Positions 30,784 to 40,922 are shown, counted from the stretch's first letter. The stretch: 64,000 nucleotides of DNA from Aurantiochytrium sp. KH105 (GCA_003116975.1 BGKB01000210.1:1-64000), one strand, 5' to 3'. Translations and numbers: made by a program. The notes: a model not told the origin generated them from the letters alone.

Positions 30784-33177
30784 TTAATTGCCAAAACAGC
30801 CGCAGCCAAAAATGCCGCCAGAAGACTTGGGGCGCTTGCGGGGCGAGATGGGCCTGGGCCCTCCGTCCGAGACAGCATCCGGATCTTCGTCTTCGACGTC
30901 GCGTGCGGCCTCCTTCTTGAGACGTGCCTCGATAGCCTCCTTCTTGGCGCGCTCAAAATCGGCGAGCTCGGTAAAGTAAGCCATATCGCGGTTATGCTCG
31001 AGAAACTTGAGACTGTGCAAAAAGCTCTCTGGGTTGAGCAAATGCGTGGAGCCAACGACGACGTCCCTGTTGAACGTACGCATGACCTTGTGAATGGCAG
31101 CGAGCTCGGCGTGAGTGGCGCCACCGGCAACAAAGACAATCACGCGCGACCCGCGAGGATTGCGTTTTTCTGTGACGGCCTTGCGAAGGCCGGCGCTCTC
31201 GGCCTCCTCCTTTTTACGCGCAGTGGCAGCTCCGCCATTTTTAGGTCGTGTGCGGGCCGAAAGTGGAGCGCCTTCGGGCGGCGTGGGCGGTGAGGGCGGT
31301 GAAGGCGTCGACGACGGCTCGTCTGTCTTGCGCGTGGCACGAAACGCCTTGACAAAGGCTGAGCCAAAAGAGGACTTGGGCTCCTCCATGCCGGCGGTCA
31401 TTGACCCGCTACTCGAGGGCGCAATGATGCCGTCATCCACAGAGACGGGCGGGTCCATGACGTACGGATAGTCTTCGCGAGGAAGCTGTTTGCTGCACAG
31501 CTTGGCGAGAATCTCGGCAAGGAGAGGCGTGTGTCGGCTGCGTGCGTCCGTCGTGGTCTCGGCGAGTTGCTTGGCAGCCTTGATGCGCTCCTTGCGCGCC
31601 GCATCCTTGACCTTGCGCGAGCTCGTGCTGGTGCTTAGCTGCACGCCTAGGTACGAGAGATTGAGCAGCATGGTCTGCACCGCGAGCGGAAGCGGGGGAT
31701 TGGCCGATTCAAGAATGTGCCTGCGGTCGTCCTCGCGAATGCCCGCCTGGGTAATCATGTAGATTCCAACCAATCGCGCAGTCTCCATGTGGCCCACCGT
31801 AGGATCGCGCACGAGCGTCATAATCTCCGTGGCCAATGCAGATCCGGAGAGCTCTCGGGCGTTCTCTGTGACGCCTGTGAGCATGGTTTGCTCCAAAAGA
31901 GCAAGATCAAGAATGCGGCGCATGGTGATCTTGTGCATACATAGCCGCACGAGTTGCAAGTGCGTGCCGTGACGCGCAATGAGCTCTTTGTATTCAGGTA
32001 GCTCACGTACAGCGCGTTGGAGGTCCTCGACGCTGAGCTCTCCGTTGGGCTCTGCGCCCGAGCGATTCATCTTGTGCACCGACGTGCCCATGTAAGTTTG
32101 AAGGTCAGCGTTGAGGTTTTCAATAACTTGGCGAATGTGCAGGTGGCGAAAGTCGACCCAAAGTGGGTCATCCTCGTTGAGCAGGCACGCCCCAATTTCT
32201 GAATCCTTGTCTGGGATGGGTTCGAGCACGAGGCGCGGGTCCTCATCCTGGCCATTGTACCTGTCGACGGGGCCCTTAAAGTACCGACAAAGACCATCAT
32301 GCACATTGAGCACGTCGTTGGCCAAGGCCTGGTACACGAAAGAATGGAGAAGGGGCGTGGCAGGGTCAGCGGCGCGATCGAGTACAATGAGGGTGGCGCG
32401 CATGGACTGGTTGCCATTGGCCCCGCTGCCGCGCCAGGTAAAATCGCTGTTGGAGTTGATAAAAGTCTTGAAGCGTTGATCAAAGGTGTTGGCCAACTCA
32501 ACGCTGAGCGGACTGTCGGCATCGTATCTAACAAAGGGGTACTCGTTGAGCGTGGCGCAAAGCGTCACCAAATTCTCGGCCATGGACGAAATACAGGCAG
32601 AGCGGTAGGTGCGGCCCTCATTGTACAGCTCGACGAGCGCAGCTGGACGGTCAAAGTGAAAGACGTTTTCCTCGACGGCCATGTAGTTGAGATTGACCTC
32701 GCTGAGCGTGGCGAGACGACGCGTCAGCGCAGGCGTAGATTTGATCTTGGCCAGTTCTTCATCCCCGACAGTGCGAAGAAAAAACACGTGCACGCGACCA
32801 TAGCGAGCCTTTTGCGCGTCCTCAAAGTCGCTACAGAGATGATCGACGGAGACCGCCGTGGGGTCGATGACGTAGACGGCCTCGAGTTCCGGGAAAGGTT
32901 GGCGCTTTTTTTCGAGCGACTCCACAAGGGCGATACCAGCGTCGGTAATGTCAAAGACGCGGACAGCCGCGCCCAGGACGCGCGTGGCGCGCTGGTCCAG
33001 CACGAGCACTCTGTAGGCCGCCTCTTTGGCCCCGCGGTTGAGCGACCGCAGCATATCGTCCAGGATGGCGCGCCTCGTAATCTCGCGCATACTCTGCCAC
33101 TCGCCGCCCTGGCTCAGCTCTGACCCGGAGAAGGCCATCATGGACGCCGACGAGGCCGGCGCCGCAGAGTACGCCAT
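30784..33177 (-). CDS. SEC1: Sec1/Munc18-family protein (Sec1-type)
   Basis: SM protein of 797 residues that binds syntaxins and SNARE bundles to promote vesicle fusion, most like the exocytic Sec1/Munc18-1 branch. The N-terminal block YRVLVLDQRATRVLGAAVRVFDI and ELEAVYVIDPTAVSVDHLCSDF are the family domain 1; ALIVLDRAADPATPLLHSFVYQALANDVL-like sequence marks domain 3a, and GSRVIVFVAGGATHAELAAI with FNRDVVVGSTHLLNPESFL the C-terminal part. A Pro/Ser/Lys-rich insert of ~90 residues precedes the last block and explains the extra length (usual 590-700). The C-terminus ends GGIFGCGCFGN, a Cys pair that could be lipidated, unusual for SM proteins. Confidence 0.88.
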   Translation of the reverse strand: MAYSAAPASSASMMAFSGSELSQGGEWQSMREITRRAILDDMLRSLNRGAKEAAYRVLVLDQRATRVLGAAVRVFDITDAGIALVESLEKKRQPFPELEAVYVIDPTAVSVDHLCSDFEDAQKARYGRVHVFFLRTVGDEELAKIKSTPALTRRLATLSEVNLNYMAVEENVFHFDRPAALVELYNEGRTYRSACISSMAENLVTLCATLNEYPFVRYDADSPLSVELANTFDQRFKTFINSNSDFTWRGSGANGNQSMRATLIVLDRAADPATPLLHSFVYQALANDVLNVHDGLCRYFKGPVDRYNGQDEDPRLVLEPIPDKDSEIGACLLNEDDPLWVDFRHLHIRQVIENLNADLQTYMGTSVHKMNRSGAEPNGELSVEDLQRAVRELPEYKELIARHGTHLQLVRLCMHKITMRRILDLALLEQTMLTGVTENARELSGSALATEIMTLVRDPTVGHMETARLVGIYMITQAGIREDDRRHILESANPPLPLAVQTMLLNLSYLGVQLSTSTSSRKVKDAARKERIKAAKQLAETTTDARSRHTPLLAEILAKLCSKQLPREDYPYVMDPPVSVDDGIIAPSSSGSMTAGMEEPKSSFGSAFVKAFRATRKTDEPSSTPSPPSPPTPPEGAPLSARTRPKNGGAATARKKEEAESAGLRKAVTEKRNPRGSRVIVFVAGGATHAELAAIHKVMRTFNRDVVVGSTHLLNPESFLHSLKFLEHNRDMAYFTELADFERAKKEAIEARLKKEAARDVEDEDPDAVSDGGPRPISPRKRPKSSGGIFGCGCFGN

Positions 33178-33702
33178 CGCGCCTGCTCGCGTATCTTCGC
33201 GCCGCGTCGAGCAGCAGAGCGAGCGAAGCGCCTTTGTTTTCCTTCCTTCGTGCCGAGCCGGTGCCGCTGAAGCTCGCTCGAAGGACGGTCGACCTGGTTG
33301 AAATCAACCAACTCGACTCTGACCGTCGTCCTCGCTCCGCGTCGCTTCGTACGCGCGCCTCGAGGCCCGAGCTGCGCGCAACGAGCGAGCGAATGAGCGA
33401 GCGAGCGAGCGAGCTTTGCTCTGCTCCGCTGCGAGGCGTCGGATGAATGAGGATGATACTATGCGGTGTGACCGGAAATCTTTTTGCCACTCCCTTCATC
33501 CATCAACACAACGACACCAATAACAACAAAAACGAGGAGGAAGCAAGGAGGGATGAACCGAGGAAGGAGAAAATGCGAATGTGCGCAGAAGGCAGGCAGA
33601 ACCAGCAAGCTTTTTGCGACGGTGGCCAGACCCGGAGAGTTTAGTGCAAGTGGTCGAAACGGGGAGAGCGAGTGGACGGAGAAGAAAGGAAGAGAAAAGA
33701 AA
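33178..33702. other. Intergenic, Sec1 promoter and RAI1 3' flank
   Basis: GC-rich, with GCGA runs at about 33382-33414. The left part should hold the Sec1 promoter. No gene is recognised. Confidence 0.5.
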
Positions 33703-34938
33703 TTACAAGTAGATGTTGAGATCGTCAAAGACTTCCTCGGGGAGGCGATAGTCCTGGAAAAGCTCGAGATCGCCGTCCAGCGTGGTCTTGAGAAGGTAGA
33801 TGGGACTGGCGTTGATCGAAGAGCGAGGAATGTTGGGAATGAGACGAATGAGCCAGGCGAGAACGTGATCGAGGAATTTGATACACAAAACAGAATCCCA
33901 GTGCGGCTCCTTGAGCCCATTGGGAATGTCAAGCGTCTTGAGGAATTGCGTCTTGCGCAAGCTGCCATTATCATCCCGGAAGCCAACAAGAATATAAGGA
34001 ACTCCGGAAAGAAAACTTTGGCAGTACCACTTGAGCAGCTTGAAGCGCTCAAAAGATCGCACGTTGGACGGCGTCTCGAGCAAGCGGGTGACCTTGAGTT
34101 CCACGTCGCTGCCACGTGGATCGCGGCAGTCCATCTCCGCCGCAGCAACGACGAGCTTATCGGCAACGCGTGTCTTGAAGACGCGGCAATAGCACTCGCT
34201 GGGATCGACAGCGCGTGCTTCGGTTTCCTTGCCCTGAGGCCGCGTCATGACCTCCTCGAACTTGTAGCCATAGTACATGAAGCGTTTGAGCTTGGAGGAC
34301 ATGTTCTTGTCATCTTCGACCTTGGACGGCGGTTCACGATTTGACAAGTAAAGAACCCCGTCGCATTTCCACACAGCCATCTCAAAGGTGTCGCGCCGTA
34401 GGAAAGGGGCACACATGAGCTTGGTGAGAATGCCGCGCCATGCCACGACTGCGGGTTTGCGCTCGAAGCCAGCCTTTTGGAGCGACCGCAAAATGTGGTC
34501 GAGTGAGTCGGGCACGGGTGGCGTCCACGCACGCTCAAAGTCATCAAAGCCTTCGTTGAGATCGCGACCGAATTTGCCTCCGAGCATATTGAGCAATCCG
34601 TACCCTGAATTGTCTCCGTATTGCCATTCGCGTTGGGCGTTTCGCGTCATGCACCCAACCTCGACCGGCTGCTGGAGGCCAACTTGGATCTGCGACCTGC
34701 GCAGGGCTTTAAGGCACTCTGCGACATCAAGTGTCTCCTTGTGCGCCGCCAGGGCTGGGCGTTTGGGCGTCTTGGGCGTCTTGGCTCGCTGCTGCTCGTC
34801 GTCGTCGTCATCTCTTTCGCCTGTCGTCGCCGCCGCCGTCGTCTGGGACCTGCTGCTCTTTGCGGCTGCGGTCGCTGCAGACGAGGCGGACGGGGCCGCG
34901 CGCGGCCGTTTGTTGGGCCGCGGCCGACCCGCCTCCAT
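33703..34938 (-). CDS. RAI1: RAI1/DXO decapping nuclease
   Basis: Protein of 411 residues in the RAI1/DXO family, which removes incomplete or non-canonical caps (unmethylated, NAD and others) from RNA in nuclear quality control and stimulates the 5'-3' exonuclease Rat1. The first ~65 residues are basic/acidic and disordered, with a likely nuclear signal (RPRPNKRPR). Conserved blocks follow: GYGLLNMLGGKFGRDLNEGFDDF, AWRGILTKLMCAPF, a TFEMAVWKCDGVLYL block with E186, an E-M-D motif (E268, D270) and an E-L-K motif (E280, K282) that supply metal ligands, then KWYCQSFLSGVPYILVGFRD. All catalytic acidic motifs expected for activity appear intact. The start ATG is the first in a GC-rich leader. Confidence 0.9.
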   Translation of the reverse strand: MEAGRPRPNKRPRAAPSASSAATAAAKSSRSQTTAAATTGERDDDDDEQQRAKTPKTPKRPALAAHKETLDVAECLKALRRSQIQVGLQQPVEVGCMTRNAQREWQYGDNSGYGLLNMLGGKFGRDLNEGFDDFERAWTPPVPDSLDHILRSLQKAGFERKPAVVAWRGILTKLMCAPFLRRDTFEMAVWKCDGVLYLSNREPPSKVEDDKNMSSKLKRFMYYGYKFEEVMTRPQGKETEARAVDPSECYCRVFKTRVADKLVVAAAEMDCRDPRGSDVELKVTRLLETPSNVRSFERFKLLKWYCQSFLSGVPYILVGFRDDNGSLRKTQFLKTLDIPNGLKEPHWDSVLCIKFLDHVLAWLIRLIPNIPRSSINASPIYLLKTTLDGDLELFQDYRLPEEVFDDLNIYL

Positions 34939-35430
34939 GGCGCCGCGGCGCGCGTGGGCTCTGCGCGGTCTTTTGTTGCTGTGCTGACGTTGTTATTGAT
35001 GCCGTCAAATCAAAACTATACTATCCAAAAGATCCGTTCAATTTTTTTTGGTCGCCTTGGCACTGCGCTGCACTGCTGGCGCTGCCCGCCGGCTGGCCGA
35101 GGCGATAGATAACATGCGGACCGTGGGAAAGAACAGCAGCAGAGAGCGCTTGTTGTGTTTTGCCTCGCCTCGCCTCGCCTCGCCTCGTCTATCTGAGAAG
35201 CTACCGATTCGATGGTCACGCTGCTCCCGTATCGCAAAAGGTGCAACACGAGCTCGATCGATTTTTTATTTTTCTAGGAGTAGAACTACTACGCTATTGC
35301 TGCTTGTTTACATACATGTCTGGTGTTGCGAGGAAGCTGGGTGTTAGTTCTTGATCACATACAGATTGACGAAGTTCTCCGTCTCGGCCATTCGCGCAAA
35401 ACCTCGTTTACTCAAAGCAAGGTTGGCACC
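34939..35430. other. Divergent spacer RAI1 / orphan
   Basis: Contains a (CCTCG)n run at 35163-35187 and an AT-rich stretch around 35010-35050 (ctatactatccaaaagatcc) that could be the RAI1 core promoter. No gene is recognised. Confidence 0.5.
35163..35187. repeat. (CCTCG)n microsatellite
   Basis: About five pentamer units. Confidence 0.85.
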
Positions 35431-36459
35431 ATGAGCGACACGCAAGTCCAGCGGACGTACTGGGAGACCTCGAGAGTCGAGAAGCGGCGCAGCACGCTTG
35501 GAAGAGGTGTGTCTGCGCCTGTGGCGCAACGCAAGGGGGCACGCAAGAAGCCTTTGCATAACGCGCGAAGCGAAGACGCACAACATCACCGACAAGAGCA
35601 GCAGCAGCAGCGCAAGCCTGCACAGCAGGATGCGCTCAAACTCGTTCCAGAAAACACGTATTCACAACAAGCGCCATGGGAAAACGGCAGTCGAAACGTG
35701 ACGGGTTCGCGAATGAAGAGTGCACCACGCATGGCGCCTTTGCTGGGTCCAATACATGCTTCGGCACGTCTGCAAGACGAAAGTGAAGGTGATTTGCCCT
35801 GTTATCGCTTGGGTACGGTCCTTCCTAAATTTGGACGAGCGCAAAGTCCGCCAAGACGTCACCCAGAAGCAAGCGCGCGAGCTACAGCTTCGCTGCGTTG
35901 CGTCACGCCGGATCCTTTCCGAGACTCCGAGTCTCGCTCGACATTGAGGTCGCCCTCGCCCATGCCTTTGGCCGGCAACAATCATGCCGCCGCCCGGCAA
36001 AACAAGGACCCTGCACAGCCTCAGCAACGTCGACCGTGGACCGCGGTGCGCGAGAGCGAGGGCTTGACGCTGGAGCAGGAAGTTCGCGTTCGCTCTCGCA
36101 CAGTGAATTCAATCTGCAGAGACATTGAGCGTCGACGGCACGCCGCTCGACAGCAGCTCAAGATCCGTGACCTGACGGAACGCGTCCAGACGCAGGCCAA
36201 GGCCTCGATGGATCGCGAAATCGAGATGCGCGAGCGCCTTGCGCGCGAATTTCCAAATTTCCCCATTCCCCTGCAAAAGAGCTGGGAGCTCGCGCTGGAA
36301 CGCCGTAGTCAGGGGGGTCCTTTGGGGTTCAAAGACCCTAGCGGCATGGAAGAAGCGAAAGGCGGGATGCCTCCCGCTCCTCGTTTTCACGATGAGTCGA
36401 GCAATACCACCGAAGAGCCTTTGTATCTGCGCTATCTGCGTGCGAAAAAGTATCATTGA
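35431..36459 (+). CDS. Unrecognised basic protein
   Basis: Protein of 342 residues from the ATG at 35431, which has a good context (accATGA) and begins MSDTQVQRTYW; the frame is open 36 codons further left. I do not recognise a family. The first ~220 residues are Arg/Ser/Gln/Pro-rich and probably disordered. The last ~120 residues look folded and helical: EQEVRVRSRTVNSICRDIE, QQLKIRDLTERVQTQAKAS, then a Phe/Pro motif REFPNFPIPLQKSWELALERR and a YLRYLRAKKYH end. The helix plus Phe-Pro pattern could be a short interaction module, for example with the cytoskeleton, but that is only a guess. Confidence 0.65.
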   Translation: MSDTQVQRTYWETSRVEKRRSTLGRGVSAPVAQRKGARKKPLHNARSEDAQHHRQEQQQQRKPAQQDALKLVPENTYSQQAPWENGSRNVTGSRMKSAPRMAPLLGPIHASARLQDESEGDLPCYRLGTVLPKFGRAQSPPRRHPEASARATASLRCVTPDPFRDSESRSTLRSPSPMPLAGNNHAAARQNKDPAQPQQRRPWTAVRESEGLTLEQEVRVRSRTVNSICRDIERRRHAARQQLKIRDLTERVQTQAKASMDREIEMRERLAREFPNFPIPLQKSWELALERRSQGGPLGFKDPSGMEEAKGGMPPAPRFHDESSNTTEEPLYLRYLRAKKYH

Positions 36460-36781
36460 GTTCCAATTGGACTCTCAAGAGGAAGAGGCGAAAGTTGGAG
36501 GGCGGGCGGTGACTGTGTTTTTGTCTGTCAATCTGTGTGGCCATCGATCGGTAAAGCATGATGTGGTGTGTTGTAGTCTAGATAATTCATGTTATTATGT
36601 GTTCATATGTTGCAGCGTCTTCCAGCGTGATGCGGGTCTTCACGACACGTGCAGAGCGAGCGCCCTTTTCTTTTATTCACTGATGATCAGTCGTACAATA
36701 TTTGAGGGGAGATCTTGTCGGCAATGAGTTCCTGATTGACCGTGGGGCGCGCAAAAGGAAATGGTAGAGGAGTGTATGTGC
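36460..36781. other. Convergent 3' flanks
   Basis: 322 bases between the stop codons of two orphan genes. AT-rich relative to surroundings. Nothing recognised. Confidence 0.55.
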
Positions 36782-37684
36782 TCACGAGTATTCGTTGACA
36801 ATCTTTGTCCACGGGATAAAGAGTGTCTTGGAGAGCCTGTTCATCTTCCAGTTATTTTGCATAATGACTTTGTCGTGCGCGGACTCGGGGCCGTCGCGAA
36901 TAGGTTGCAGTATGTAGTCAGAGTTCATTTGCGAGCGCAATGCCTCGCGGACGGCTTCGAGACCTGGGGATACAAAGACAATCCGCGTGCCGTCGGGAAG
37001 GACCTCGTCAAAGTGGGGCGCTTTAGATTCCACGACCTCGGGAACGCAGAGGCGCTCAGAGTGCAGCGCCTCGCGGAACTGCGAGAGGTGGCCGCTCTCC
37101 CAAATGAACTTTGCGAGACGGTCGAGGTCGGCGTACACCTCTCGATGGTGGTCCTCGAGCGCGACGACCTCTTGCGCGCGCAGCGAGAAAAGGAGGAAAA
37201 GCTCGACCCAGTTTCTCGGGTTCCGTCGCACCGTCCTGGTCACGCTGTCAAAGACGAAGCGAATGCAGGCGTCGTTTTGCGCCTGGTAGCGGAGGTCCGC
37301 CTCGCTCGCCTCGACGCCCATTGCCGCGCAGCGGTCCAGGAAGAGCTCGGTGTGCGACGCGAAGGCGAAGACCTCGCCCTTGGGGAAGTTCTCGCGCTCG
37401 GTCTCCAGCGCCAGGGGGGTCGCGGGCCGGCATCGTCGTCGTTCCGCCTTGGGCACGTCTGGAGGAGGCGTGAAGGCCGCCGCTGCGGCGACAGCGGCGG
37501 CCGTGGCGGGGATCTCCTTGGTCCTGCCGCTGAGGGCTGCTGCGCGGGACTGGGCTTCGAGGTAGTATCTGCCGCGGCTGAGGCGCTGCTCGCGTTTCGA
37601 GTGGCCGAGCTGCGGCTTCGCCTCGACCCATCCCGCCTGGCCTTGCGCGCGGCCCGACCCCGCGTCCGACTGCGCCGCGCCCAT
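36782..37684 (-). CDS. Unrecognised protein with possible N-myristoylation signal
   Basis: Protein of 300 residues from the ATG at 37684, giving MGAAQSDAG (Gly2, Ser6: a plausible myristoylation signal). The frame is open 105 codons upstream, but that part is Arg/Gly/Leu runs from low-complexity DNA. I do not recognise the family. Residues ~1-100 are Ala/Arg-rich. From ~105 to the end the sequence looks globular: KGEVFAFASHTELFLDRCAA, NDACIRFVFDSVTRTVRRNP, WVELFLLFSLRAQEVVALED, HFDEVLPDGTRIVFVSPGLE and a C-terminal KTLFIPWTKIVNEYS. A long plus-strand frame over the same DNA (36761-38812) is judged a shadow because its translation is compositionally biased. Confidence 0.6.
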   Translation of the reverse strand: MGAAQSDAGSGRAQGQAGWVEAKPQLGHSKREQRLSRGRYYLEAQSRAAALSGRTKEIPATAAAVAAAAAFTPPPDVPKAERRRCRPATPLALETERENFPKGEVFAFASHTELFLDRCAAMGVEASEADLRYQAQNDACIRFVFDSVTRTVRRNPRNWVELFLLFSLRAQEVVALEDHHREVYADLDRLAKFIWESGHLSQFREALHSERLCVPEVVESKAPHFDEVLPDGTRIVFVSPGLEAVREALRSQMNSDYILQPIRDGPESAHDKVIMQNNWKMNRLSKTLFIPWTKIVNEYS

Positions 37685-39575
37685 GCGTCCTCCGCGCCTG
37701 CGCTCAAGAACGAGAACGAGCAGAAGCAGAAGCAGAAGAAGAAGCAGCTGCAGAAGCAGAAGCAGAAGCGAGCTTCGCCGCGAGGATCGCCTTCCCAAGC
37801 AAGCAGGCAAGCAATCGCGCCGGGGATCGCCCGCCGCCTTCGCCTCCGCCGCCTCCGCCGCCTCCGCCCTCGCCGCCTCCGGCCTCCGCCGGCCTCCTCC
37901 TCCTCCTCCCGCGCCGCGCCCGCCGCTCCTCCGCCGGCGGCCTCGCGCGATCCGGGTCTGCGCGCCGCGCGTCGCCGCCGCGGATGGGATGGCGGGCACC
38001 CTATCCTAGCCTCGCCGCCTTCCTTCGCGGGCAGCGAGCGAGCGCCGCCGCGCAGATCAGATGCAGAGAGCGCGATGCCGTGCCGCCCGCACGGCCGCTC
38101 GCGACCCCGCGCCTCGGAGCCGCGCCTGCCCGCTGGCCCGCGCCTCCCGCGCCTCCTGGCTGCGGACGAGGCGCGGCCGCCGGGAGGGACGAGGCGGGAG
38201 GGACGAGGAGGGAGGGATGAGGAGGCAGGGATGAGGGATGAGGCGGGGCGTGTGCCGCGGCACGTGGCACACCGCGGGGCCTCGCTCCTCTGCGCGACGC
38301 CCCGCGGTGCGGAGGGCGAGCGAGGGAGGGAGGCGGGAGGGGGCGAGGCGAGGCGAGGCGCGGGTCTTGGCGCGGCTGGCTGGCGGGCGGGCGGGCGGGC
38401 GGGCTGGCTGGCCTGGGAGCGAGGGGCGAGGCGATCGATGTCTGGCGAGGGTGAAGGAAGAGCGCGTGGCCCACCCACCCACCCAACCACCCGCAGAATA
38501 AAGGGAGGGAGAAGAGAAGAGAAGAGCGGCAGAGCACGCGACGCTCCGGGAAGGGAGGCCGGGCCGGAGGCTGGCTGGCTGGCGGGCGCGAGAGGCGAGA
38601 GGCGAGAGGAGAGAGGAGAGGCGCCGAAGACCGGCCAACGCGCGGCGCGAGCTGCGCTGCGCCCAAGTTGCTTTCTCACTCACTCACTAACTCACTCACT
38701 CACTCACTCACTCACTCACTCACAGGCAGTCACTCATTCGCTCAAACGACGTGTGCACTTTTTCGAGCTCACCAAGCTTTGTTTACTCTACACAAGAGCG
38801 ACTGGTGGCTGACGAACTGCCCGCCGAGAGACCATCCGCCCATTCAAGAACAGAGCTCGAGCAGACGGACGGACGACGACCGTCCGCAAGAGCAGCCCCG
38901 GGCGAGCGACCGACGATGGACCACGAGCACGAGGCCTGGGAGTGTGCGACTGCGGCTCTTTACTCGTGTTGACTGATGATGGGCTCGAGCTCTCGATCGA
39001 CGGTGACGTGACGTCAAGCACGTCCGCAGAGAAACGAGTTGGAACTCGCTGGCCTAGAGGCGTGAGCGGCTGCGAGAGGCATCGGAGTCTAGCTTGCCGA
39101 GCTGCAGCGGCAATTCGTGTCCTGCAATCGGCGGCGACCACTACTGCCATCGCTGCTGCTGCTGCTGCTGCTACGTTCGAAGACTCTTTGTCGATGCCGC
39201 CCGTGTTGCTTGCCTCTGGCTCGCCGTGGTGGGCTCGCTCGCTGGCTGCGCGCGCCCTTGCTCGTCTCAAAGTCGCTGTCGACGCTGCCGCCAGACAAAC
39301 GTCTCGCGGTCCGGTTCTAGCCGCGCCTCGCGCGCACCAGACCCGGCGGCATCCGCGTCGAGCGCGGAGAGCGAGCACGTGCCGGGCGCGCTCAGCGGCA
39401 ACCAGCGACTGTGCAGATGCCGATCGATGCGCGGGCCTCGCGGGGGACGCGGCGCAGCCAGGAGACGGCCAAGTTTATGGAGTAGCCCGACGCCCCTGAA
39501 GGGACGGATTTGACGGCGAGAACGAGAAACAGGGCACGCCTGGGCGGTCCTTGCCTGCGCGAGACCGACGACAGC
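37685..39575. other. 1.9-kb GC-rich divergent spacer
   Basis: Composed largely of repeated CCGCCT, GGGAGG and GGCT/GGGC motifs and an (ACTC)n array (38675-38723). Open frames on both strands are Arg/Pro/Ala/Ser-rich and non-conserved. It must hold the promoters of the two flanking genes. Confidence 0.5.
38675..38723. repeat. (ACTC)n microsatellite
   Basis: About 12 units of ACTC with one interrupting ACTAA, visible directly. Confidence 0.9.
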
Positions 39576-40922
39576 ATGGCGGTCTGCGACAGGTGCGGGT
39601 GCACCAGGTACGTGAGAGAGCGCGCGCGCGCGCGCGCAAGGCAGAGGGGAGCTTAGCAGGGCAACAGGAAATGGAGGCTTAACAGACAGACTGACGGATT
39701 GATTGGCCGGCGAAACTCGGCTTGCGGCGGCTCCAGTCTGGGTGACGACTTCCCGTACGCCAAGCCGTGGCGAGACAGGACCGTAACCGCCGCGACGTGT
39801 TGCTCCCCATTCAGCAAAAATGCCATGCGCATGCAAGAGGAAAAGAACATTTGTGTCCAGGGTAACCATGAAGACTTTTCGCATAATGAAACCCTGGCAC
39901 ACGCCTATGACTTCGACATACCGGTTGGCACGGACGTCTTGGCAGCTCGAGAAGGTGTTGTTGTCGACGCGGCCTCATTCTTTCGACGCGGAGGACTTCA
40001 GCCAAAGTATAAATCCCGAGCCAACTTTGTCGTCATTCGCCACGATGACGGCACGTATGGTCGCTACTTTCATTTACAAGCACGCAGCATCGTCGTTGAG
40101 AAGGGCCAGCATGTTGCGCTAGGCGACATCCTGGCCAAGTCGGGTGCCACGGGCTATGTTGGTGGACCACATCTTCACTTTGACGTAACCGATTTGTATA
40201 TAAAGGAGACCTCGCGACTATGCTGTTTCTTACGCCATGAATCCTCACGCGCGCTTGCACGACGTCTCGTGCAACGCTGCGAATCAGCGAACGTCGCATC
40301 GCCATCACCACGTCAGAATGATATAGGAACAAGGACCGATGACAGCGAGGCAAAGAATGACCAGGATTCTGACTCCGCGCAAAACCAGACAATCATAGAA
40401 ATCGAGTCCGGATTCGCCACCTTTAGCGTTGACATGGTCGTGGGCGACAGCATTTGTGGGTCCTGCGTTTTTGCTGATCCGCCAACGGTGCCAGTAGGGC
40501 GCCAATTGCGAAACGCGCAGGACGTTGCCGGCAAGATTGCCTGTTGCAGGCGTGGGGGCGATTCGACTTTCATTGAAAAAGCAGCCGCGCTCGAAGCTGC
40601 AGGTGCTCTTGCAGTTGTAATTATTGATTCTGACAAAAGCATGCGCAGCGTACTTCGTCTCATCGGCACCACGCAATCCGACCAGACTTCGTGCGCGGTT
40701 CCTGTCGTGCTGGTCAGTTTCCAAGCGGGGACATTAATCGAACGAGCACTTCGCGAATCACTTAAAATCGATGCCGCGCTAGAGCTCGAGCTCGCACGCC
40801 ATGAGCACTTTGCTTCATCAGAGCGGAAAAAAACTCAGAATCCATCTCTACCATTCGTCAAGCCCATGACCCAGCCCATTCACTTTGGCACCAATGTCTT
40901 TCTTTCCAAGGTCTCACGATGA
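39576..40922 (+). CDS. M23 metallopeptidase plus PA-domain protein, probable two exons
   Basis: The frame from the ATG at 39825 encodes 365 residues and is certain. A second start is likely at 39576: a short exon to 39607 (MAVCDRCGCT) ends in AG before GTACGTGAG, and an acceptor at 39685 (ttaacag) rejoins the frame, removing 78 bases and a stop codon at 39654. From Met39825 an M23 (LytM-like) zinc peptidase domain spans ~8-125: QGNHEDFSHN, HAYDFDIPVGTDVLAAREGV, a YFHL motif and GGPHLHFDV, retaining the histidines and aspartate expected for zinc binding and catalysis. Residues ~200-330 form a protease-associated domain (KIACCRRGGDSTFIEKA, GALAVVIID, VPVVLVS). No signal peptide is visible. M23 enzymes cut peptidoglycan-type peptides in bacteria; the substrate here is unknown. 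Confidence 0.8.
39608..39685 (+). other. Candidate intron in the M23-PA gene
   Basis: Donor CAG|GTACGTGAG is close to consensus; acceptor ttaacag| keeps phase 2 and restores the reading frame. An alternative acceptor at 39667 (caacag) is also in frame. Without splicing the frame hits TAG at 39654. No transcript evidence is available. Confidence 0.5.

Noticed and set aside
36761-38812. 683-codon plus-strand open frame
   Set aside because: It overlaps the minus-strand orphan gene, and its translation is dominated by Arg, Glu, Pro and Ala from repetitive DNA with no conserved block.
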